NCBI RefSeq assembly: GCF_000504285.1
Contig: NZ_KI632511.1
Location: forward strand, 7,484,154 to 7,548,153
Source: Actinospica robiniae DSM 44927
GTDB taxonomy: Bacteria; Actinomycetota; Actinomycetes; Streptomycetales; Catenulisporaceae
Length of the DNA: 64,000 bases
Reading direction: 5' to 3'
In this document: positions 54,620 through 64,000 of the stretch, one piece after another
How positions within the stretch are numbered: position 1 is the stretch's first letter
How the letters are laid out: every line of letters starts with the position of its first letter
Notes under the pieces: model-generated
What the model saw: the letters and a program-made list of their open reading frames with translations, nothing else
Database searches by the model: none
Told to the model about the DNA's origin: nothing
Program-made: the position numbers and the translations under genes

Positions 54620-55423
54620 GTGAGCAAGCTCTCTGATGTGCTGGCCGCGGCCAAGGCCGAGGACCGCGCGGCGCTGATCGGCTACCTGCCGGCCGGCTAC
54701 CCCTCGGTGGACGGCTCGATCGCGGCCCTGCGCGCCATGATCGAGGGCGGCGTCGACATCGTCGAGGTCGGATTGCCGTATTCGGACCCGCAGATGGACG
54801 GCCCGGTGATCCAGAAGGCCGTGCAGGCCGCGCTCGACGCCGGGGTGACCACCCTGGACGTGCTGCGCGTGGTCGAGGGCGCGGCCGCCACCGGCGCGCC
54901 GACCCTGGTGATGAGCTACTGGAACCCGATCGAGCGCTTCGGCGTGGACCGCTTCGCCGCCGAGCTGAGCGCGGCCGGGGGAGCGGGCACCATCCTGCCC
55001 GACCTGATCCCGGAGGAGGCGGACGAGTGGATCGCCGCCGCCGACGCGCACGGGCTCGACCGGGTCTTCCTGGTCGCCCAGACCTCCACCTCGGAGCGGA
55101 TCGCGCTGACCACGGACGTGTGCCGGGGCTTCGTCTACGCCGCCTCGCTGATGGGCGTCACCGGCACCCGGGAGGCCGTGAGCGGCTCGGCCAAGGACCT
55201 GGTCGCGCGCACCCGCGAGCAGACCGGCCTGCCGGTCTGCGTCGGCCTCGGCGTCTCCAACGGCGTCCAGGCGGCCGAGGTGGCCGCGTTCGCGGACGGG
55301 GTGATCGTCGGCTCGGCCTTCGTGCGCCGGCTGATCGAGGCGCCGGACGAGGCGGCCGGTCTGGCCGGGGTGCGCGCGCTGGCCGAGGAGCTGGCCGAGG
55401 CTGTCAGGAAGGGCCGACGGTGA
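54620..55423 (+). CDS. trpA: tryptophan synthase alpha chain TrpA
   Basis: 267-residue TIM barrel. It splits indole-3-glycerol phosphate and passes indole to TrpB. The catalytic Glu and Asp are in VDIVEVGLPYSDPQMDGPVIQ near residues 50-63; FVYAASLMGVTGTREAVSG near 172 and VCVGLGVSNGVQ near 206 form the phosphate site. GTG start. Confidence 0.96.
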   Translation: MSKLSDVLAAAKAEDRAALIGYLPAGYPSVDGSIAALRAMIEGGVDIVEVGLPYSDPQMDGPVIQKAVQAALDAGVTTLDVLRVVEGAAATGAPTLVMSYWNPIERFGVDRFAAELSAAGGAGTILPDLIPEEADEWIAAADAHGLDRVFLVAQTSTSERIALTTDVCRGFVYAASLMGVTGTREAVSGSAKDLVARTREQTGLPVCVGLGVSNGVQAAEVAAFADGVIVGSAFVRRLIEAPDEAAGLAGVRALAEELAEAVRKGRR

Positions 55424-55431
55424 GATACGGT
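55401..55431 (+). promoter_or_regulatory. candidate promoter of the MauE-like gene
   Basis: CTGTCA (55401-55406) and TACGGT (55426-55431) with a 19-bp spacer overlap the end of trpA. The MauE-like gene starts at 55508. Confidence 0.35.
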
Positions 55432-55507
55432 TTGTGCGACATTCGCGTCTGACCGCGCGAAGCCGCACCACCGTAGCCGACGAGGGCATCCGAGAAGGGA
55501 ACACGCC

Positions 55508-56047
55508 ATGGCGACCAAGGGCGCTGTGACCGGCAACAACACCGACAACGGGCGCCGGGTCGAGGACGAGGCCGCGCCCCCGTCCTGGCTGGACGCCAAC
55601 GGGCGGTGGATCTCGCTGGTCGCGCGCGTGCTGCTCGGCGTGATGTGGGTGTACTACGCGGCGCCGAAGCTGGCCACGCCGACCCAGAACGTGGCCGACG
55701 TGCGCAACTACCACATCCTGCCCGGCGGCCTGATCACGCCGTTCGCCTACGCGCAGCCCTACCTGGAGCTCGCCCTCGGCCTGCTGCTGATCATCGGCCT
55801 CGGCACCCGCCTGGTGGCCGCTCTGTCCGGGCTTCTGCTGCTGGTCTACATCGGCGCGATCATCTCGCTCGGCGCCCGCGGCATCCACATCAACTGCGGC
55901 TGCGGCGGCACCGGCGGCGTGGTCTCGGCCGGCCAGACCCGCTACACCCTGGACGTGCTGCGCGACGTGGTCTTCCTGATCCCGGCGCTCTGGCTGCTCT
56001 GGCGGCCCAAGTCGCGCTTCTCCGCCGACGAGGCGCTGCTGCCGTAG
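55508..56047 (+). CDS. MauE/DoxX-like membrane protein
   Basis: 179 residues with four hydrophobic segments (about 37-55, 80-102, 104-122 and 150-166). The WISLVARVLLGVMWVYYAAPKL start and the loop INCGCGGTGG with two Cys near residues 124-126 match the MauE family, which acts in membrane disulfide exchange. Two DsbA-like genes follow directly, so this set is likely a thiol-redox relay outside the membrane, in the manner of a VKOR/DsbB substitute; that is inference. GAGAAGGGA lies upstream and a strong terminator follows. Confidence 0.83.
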   Translation: MATKGAVTGNNTDNGRRVEDEAAPPSWLDANGRWISLVARVLLGVMWVYYAAPKLATPTQNVADVRNYHILPGGLITPFAYAQPYLELALGLLLIIGLGTRLVAALSGLLLLVYIGAIISLGARGIHINCGCGGTGGVVSAGQTRYTLDVLRDVVFLIPALWLLWRPKSRFSADEALLP

Positions 56048-56070
56048 CCGCTCGTCCGCCCGCGTGAACC

Positions 56071-56103
56071 GCGAAGCCCCCGTCCGCCGGACGGGGGCTT
56101 CGC
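56071..56103 (+). terminator. strong terminator after the MauE-like gene
   Basis: Perfect 15-bp stem (GCGAAGCCCCCGTCC and complement) with a 3-nt loop, then GTTCTC. Confidence 0.92.
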
Positions 56104-56164
56104 CGTTCTCACCCACCGCGTGTCGATCATCACGCAAAGAGACGCTGCGGCACGATAAGGAGTC

Positions 56165-56977
56165 ATGTCACCGCAGGGCAAGGACGACAAGCGCTCGGCC
56201 AAGGGGCGCGAACGGGCTGCCGCCGCCTACGCCGCGGAGCAGGCCAAGGCGCGCCGGAAGCGGCAGTTCCTGATCGGCGGGATCGTCGTTCTGGTCATCG
56301 CGGTCGCCGTCGGCATCGGTATCGCGGTGCAGCACAACAGCAGCCAGAACTCCTCGGCCGCCGCCAACGGCCCGCTCGTCTTCCCCACCGGCACCGTCGC
56401 GAACGGGCTGGCCGTGCCCTACGGCACCGACCAGAACGCCAAGGTGACGCTGACCGTCTACGAGGACTTCCGCTGCCCGTTCTGCAAGGAGGCCGAGTCG
56501 ATGTTCGGCCCGATCTACACCGCCCAGGCGAAGGCCGGGAAGATCAAGGTGCAGTTCCACATCGTCAACCTGATCGACCGCAACGACGGCGGCACCGGCT
56601 CGATCGAGTCCGGCAGCGCGGCCGGCTGCGCGCAGGACGTCGGCAATGAAAAGTTCAAGGGCTACCACGACGTCCTCTTCGCCAACCAGCCGCCCGAGAC
56701 CGACGACGCCTACGCCTCCGCCGACACCCTGATCTCGCTGGCCAAGCAGGTCTCCGGCCTCGACACCTCGGCCTTCCAGACCTGCGTGAAGTCCGGGAAG
56801 TACCAGCCCTGGGTGGTGAAGAACTACGACGCCCTCTCCAGCGCGGAGGGCGGCAACGTCTCCACGCCCGACTACCTGATCAACGGCCAGCCGTTCGAAC
56901 TCACCTCGCAGCCCGCCGCGACCCAGGAGAAGAACTTCACCGCCGCGCTCGATCGGGCCGTCGCCGCCGCGGGGTGA
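56165..56977 (+). CDS. membrane-anchored DsbA-family thiol oxidoreductase
   Basis: 270 residues. A basic N-terminus is followed by one membrane segment (about 37-57), then an outer thioredoxin-like DsbA domain. The active site is DFRCPFCKEAESMF, Cys-Pro-Phe-Cys near residues 103-106. QFHIVNLIDRNDGG and a late cis-Pro region STPDYLINGQ near 239 are typical of thioredoxin_4 domains. It probably oxidises or isomerises disulfides in exported proteins. The stop overlaps the longest open start of the next gene, but a later start there is more likely. Confidence 0.9.
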   Translation: MSPQGKDDKRSAKGRERAAAAYAAEQAKARRKRQFLIGGIVVLVIAVAVGIGIAVQHNSSQNSSAAANGPLVFPTGTVANGLAVPYGTDQNAKVTLTVYEDFRCPFCKEAESMFGPIYTAQAKAGKIKVQFHIVNLIDRNDGGTGSIESGSAAGCAQDVGNEKFKGYHDVLFANQPPETDDAYASADTLISLAKQVSGLDTSAFQTCVKSGKYQPWVVKNYDALSSAEGGNVSTPDYLINGQPFELTSQPAATQEKNFTAALDRAVAAAG

Positions 56978-57150
56978 GCAGCGTCAAGGTCACAAGCGGG
57001 TCACGCCTTGCCGAGAATTCTCCGAGAAGGCGCACTCGCCCTCCCGCGACGCCCCGCCGCGAGCATAGGATTCCCAGGCGGGCGTCACCGGGGCACGGCG
57101 GTGCGCGCCCGGACCTCGAGGGCGTCGGGTCCGCCGAGGCGTTGCTGACG

Positions 57151-57185
57151 ACGAGCGGAGCGAGCGAGCACGCGATGAGCAGGGC
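57151..57185. repeat. GAGCGAGC-type short repeat, second copy
   Basis: ACGAGCGGAGCGAGCGAGC followed by ACGCGATGAGC, related to the sequence before hisH (30461-30495). The chosen ATG of the next gene is inside it. Confidence 0.4.
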
Positions 57186-58095
57186 GAATCGAATCGGCAA
57201 AGAGCTGGCGCGGCAGCGGGCCGCCCTCGTGCGGGCCGAGCTGGCGCGGCGTGAAGCGCGCAACCGGCGCACCGCGGTCTACGGGTCCTCGCTCGGCGTG
57301 GTCCTGCTCGCGATCGTCTTGAGCATCGTCGTCACCGGGGCGATCCAGCCCTCCGGTGCGCCGTCGGCCCCGACCAAGACCGTGGCCGACACCAGCGGCG
57401 GGATCACCAGCGCCGACGGCATGGCCATACCGATCGGCGACTCCGGCGCCCCGGTCAAGGTGACCGTCTACGAAGACGTCCGCTGCTCCGACTGCGGCGC
57501 GTTCGAGAGCCAGTACCAGAGTGCTTACAAGGCCCTGGTCAAGGCCGGCACGGTGCAGGTGCTGGTGCACCTGGTCGACCTGATCGACAACAGCGACGGC
57601 GGCTCCGGCTCGCTGGCCGGCGGCAACGCCATGGCCTGCGCCCAGAACGCCGGCTACTTCGAGGCCTACCACGACCTCCTCTTCGCCCATCAGCCCGCGT
57701 CCGAGTCCACGGACACCTTCAGCTCCACCAGCACCCTGATCGGCTACGCGAAGCAGGTGTCCGGCCTGGACAGCCCGACCTTCGAGTCCTGCGTCAAGTC
57801 CGGCAAGTACGACGGCTGGATCAAGCAGAACTACCGCGACCTCGAGCAGGTCGTCGGCGTCGCGAACGCGGCGACCCCGACCCTGATGGCCAACGGGACC
57901 AAGCTGACGCTCTCCACCCCGGCCGCCTTCACCACGCAGATGCAGCAGCTGGCCGCCAAGGCGTCCGCGGCCGCGTCGGCTCCGGCCTCGGGCACCGCGG
58001 CGGCCTCGTCCACCGCGTCGCCGCCCGCGTCCCCGTCCACCGCCCCCACCTCCTCGGCGAGCGCCTCCGCCTCGTCGTCGCCCAGCGCCTCGTAA
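57175..58095 (+). CDS. second membrane-anchored DsbA-family protein
   Basis: 306 residues from ATG 57175; the frame is open to 56974, but the first 67 codons lack similarity to the family and a -10 box TAGGAT lies inside them at 57066. One membrane segment spans about residues 35-58. The active site is YEDVRCSDCGAFES, Cys-Ser-Asp-Cys, unlike the CPFC of the previous gene. A cis-Pro region NAATPTLMANG follows near 240. The C-terminal 45 residues are Ser/Ala/Pro-rich. It resembles the previous protein strongly, so the pair arose by duplication. Confidence 0.83.
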   Translation: MSRANRIGKELARQRAALVRAELARREARNRRTAVYGSSLGVVLLAIVLSIVVTGAIQPSGAPSAPTKTVADTSGGITSADGMAIPIGDSGAPVKVTVYEDVRCSDCGAFESQYQSAYKALVKAGTVQVLVHLVDLIDNSDGGSGSLAGGNAMACAQNAGYFEAYHDLLFAHQPASESTDTFSSTSTLIGYAKQVSGLDSPTFESCVKSGKYDGWIKQNYRDLEQVVGVANAATPTLMANGTKLTLSTPAAFTTQMQQLAAKASAAASAPASGTAAASSTASPPASPSTAPTSSASASASSSPSAS

Positions 58096-58110
58096 GCCGG
58101 AACCGGAACC

Positions 58111-59187
58111 ATGAACTCCACCACGCTGGCCTATCTGCCCAGCCCGTCCACGGCCGGGCTCCAGATCGGACCGCTGCCCGTCCGCTTCTACGCCCTGTGC
58201 ATCATCGCCGGGATCGCCATCGCGGTGATCCTCGGCGAACGGCGCTGGCGGGCCAAGGGCGGCGAACCGCACATCATCACCGACATCGCGATCTGGGCCG
58301 TGCCGTTCGGCCTGATCGGCGGGCGGCTCTACCACGTGGTGACCGACCCGGAGCTCTACTTCGAGCACGGCGAGGACTGGGTCCGGGTCTTCTACGTCTG
58401 GGACGGCGGCCTCGGCATCTGGGGCGCGATCGCCCTGGGCGGCCTCGGCGCCTGGATCGGCGCGCGCCGCCGCGGGGTGCGGATGCCGGCCTACGCCGAC
58501 GCGGTGGCGCCCGGCATCGTGCTGGCCCAGGCCATGGGCCGGTGGGGCAACTGGTTCAACAACGAGCTCTACGGCGACCCGACCAGCAAGCCGTGGGGCC
58601 TGACCATCCACTGCATGAGCCAGGACGGCATCCGCCAGGCCGTGGCCTGCCCGGGGAGCACCTCGACCGTGCTCGGCCACTTCCAGCCCACCTTCCTCTA
58701 CGAGGTGATCTGGGACGTGCTGGTGTGCGTGCTGCTGCTGTGGGCGGACCGCCGCTTCAGCATCGGGCACGGCCGGCTGTTCGCGCTGTACGTCATGGGC
58801 TACACCGCGGGCCGCGGCTGGATCGAGCACCTGCGCAGCGACTACGCGCACGCGTTCCTGGGCCTGCGCGTCAACGACTGGGCGTCCATCGTCTGCTTCA
58901 GCGCCGCGCTGGCCTACTTCCTGATCTCGCGGCGGCTGCGTCCGGGCAAGGAGAGCCGCGAGGAGCTGTACTGGCCGTATTTCAAGCCGTATGCCCCGGA
59001 GGGCGGCGCGCGAGCCGACGACCGAGAGGACGAGGGCGAGGCCGCTTCCGAGGACGTGTCCAGCGGTGGACGACGCCCTGAGAACGACGCGGACCGAGAC
59101 CCGCAGGAGCGTGCGCTGAGCGCCGAGTCCGCCGAGGACGACGACGCCGAGGCCGTCGACGGGGCGAAGCACGAGGAGCACGCGTAA
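58111..59187 (+). CDS. lgt: prolipoprotein diacylglyceryl transferase Lgt
   Basis: 358 residues with about seven membrane segments. Lgt moves a diacylglyceryl group from phosphatidylglycerol to the lipobox Cys of prolipoproteins. Seen: LPVRFYALCIIAGIA near 22, the VPFGLIGGRLYHVVTD loop near 65, VWDGGLGIWGAIALGG near 97 (usually HGGL; here DGGL), and MGRWGNWFNNELYGDPT, the Lgt signature, near 145. The acidic tail of about 65 residues is longer than in E. coli. LspA, which acts next, is encoded at 22.3 kb. Confidence 0.95.
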   Translation: MNSTTLAYLPSPSTAGLQIGPLPVRFYALCIIAGIAIAVILGERRWRAKGGEPHIITDIAIWAVPFGLIGGRLYHVVTDPELYFEHGEDWVRVFYVWDGGLGIWGAIALGGLGAWIGARRRGVRMPAYADAVAPGIVLAQAMGRWGNWFNNELYGDPTSKPWGLTIHCMSQDGIRQAVACPGSTSTVLGHFQPTFLYEVIWDVLVCVLLLWADRRFSIGHGRLFALYVMGYTAGRGWIEHLRSDYAHAFLGLRVNDWASIVCFSAALAYFLISRRLRPGKESREELYWPYFKPYAPEGGARADDREDEGEAASEDVSSGGRRPENDADRDPQERALSAESAEDDDAEAVDGAKHEEHA

Positions 59188-59235
59188 AAAGAACGCCAAG
59201 TGCGCCGGGCCGCAATCCGCCCGCGTACGCATTCC

Positions 59236-59276
59236 CGCAGGCAGGCCGCTTCCGTTCAGGAGGCGGCCTGCCTGCG
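59236..59276 (+). terminator. terminator after lgt
   Basis: 14-bp perfect stem CGCAGGCAGGCCGC and complement, extendable inward by four pairs including one G-U, with loop GTTCA. The remaining gap to gltB (about 245 bp, 59277-59520) has no gene; it is less GC-rich than the rest and probably holds the gltB promoter, for example around TAACGT near 59432. Confidence 0.85.
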
Positions 59277-59520
59277 TTCACGTGGTTGTGACATGCGTCA
59301 TAAGCCGGAAGAGTGAAAGCGGCGCAACCCGGGGAAAACACGCTGTAGCGCATGAGCACCGCAGGTCAACGACTCGACGTCCGAATAGCGAGACGAAAGC
59401 CTCTCTCATTACGGAATCCGCACCCATCGTGTAACGTTCGATTCCACCGCGGCAGGGCCAGAGTCGTCCCTCGTGCGCGCACACTTCACGTTGCGGCCCC
59501 AAGACGACACGGAGGACCCG

Positions 59521-64000
<4,480 letters not shown>

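Noticed and set aside
59277-59520. GlnR box before gltB
   Set aside because: GTAAC and GTGAC half-sites are present, but no convincing pair with GAAAC at the right spacing was found.

Overview
The window is high-GC, gene-dense chromosome from a filamentous-type actinomycete (Streptomycetales/Catenulisporales-like; the genus cannot be fixed from sequence alone). Evidence: GTG starts and GTGA/ATGA overlaps are common, many genes look leaderless, SepF, YggT and DivIVA follow FtsZ, PriA sits in the his operon, and an actinobacterial translational T-box precedes ileS. The gene order (dcw - ileS - lspA - his - trp - lgt - gltB) resembles Streptomyces core chromosome. No tRNA, rRNA, CRISPR array, prophage or insertion sequence was seen.

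Layout. 1-15.7 kb is the division and cell-wall (dcw) cluster: murE (3' end), murF, mraY, murD, then an unusual insertion (a PD-(D/E)XK/Rpn-like gene and a GNAT gene, after a terminator), then ftsW, murG, murC, ftsQ, ftsZ, pgeF, yggS, sepF, yggT, divIVA. 15.8-20.9 kb holds a membrane Ser/Thr kinase convergent with ileS, which has an Ile T-box leader. 21-27 kb holds housekeeping genes: DUF167, a DksA/TraR-like protein, lspA, an RluA-type pseudouridine synthase, an MDR oxidoreductase, DUF2567, ybaK and a LON-domain protein. 27.1-33.1 kb is the histidine operon hisD-C-B-(small membrane protein)-hisH-priA-ridA-hisF. hisI lies apart at 48.9 kb.

33.2-43 kb is an accessory catabolic region. It encodes each enzyme of the oxidative uronate/aldarate route: uronate dehydrogenase, glucarate dehydratase, 5-keto-4-deoxyglucarate dehydratase (KdgD) and 2-oxoglutarate semialdehyde dehydrogenase, with an IclR regulator and an unknown TIM-barrel-like protein. 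The enzymes are in three separate transcription units. Near-identical 16-bp palindromes (GTTCAC-type) lie in front of two of them and a degenerate copy lies at the iclR promoter, which suggests one IclR regulon. Between the parts sit a MarR gene, a DUF1707 gene and an aldo/keto reductase-TetR pair with its own perfect palindromic operator over the -35 box.

43-49 kb has a TIGR03085-type protein, a heterodimeric ABC exporter and a GT-C/PIG-V-like membrane protein. 48.9-55.4 kb has hisI, trpE, a Trp-region membrane protein, an HGxxPAAW-like protein, trpC, a short Trp-rich leader-like ORF, trpB and trpA. No trpF is present; PriA of the his operon is expected to do that step. 55.5-59.2 kb is a membrane thiol-redox set (MauE-like, two DsbA-like) next to lgt. 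The window ends in gltB, cut near its 3' end.

Most noteworthy: the predicted GTTCAC uronate regulon; a leaderless Trp-rich leader ORF before trpBA; the GTHH-type signature in IleRS together with its T-box; the insertion inside the dcw cluster; and the TetR operator of the aldo/keto reductase.
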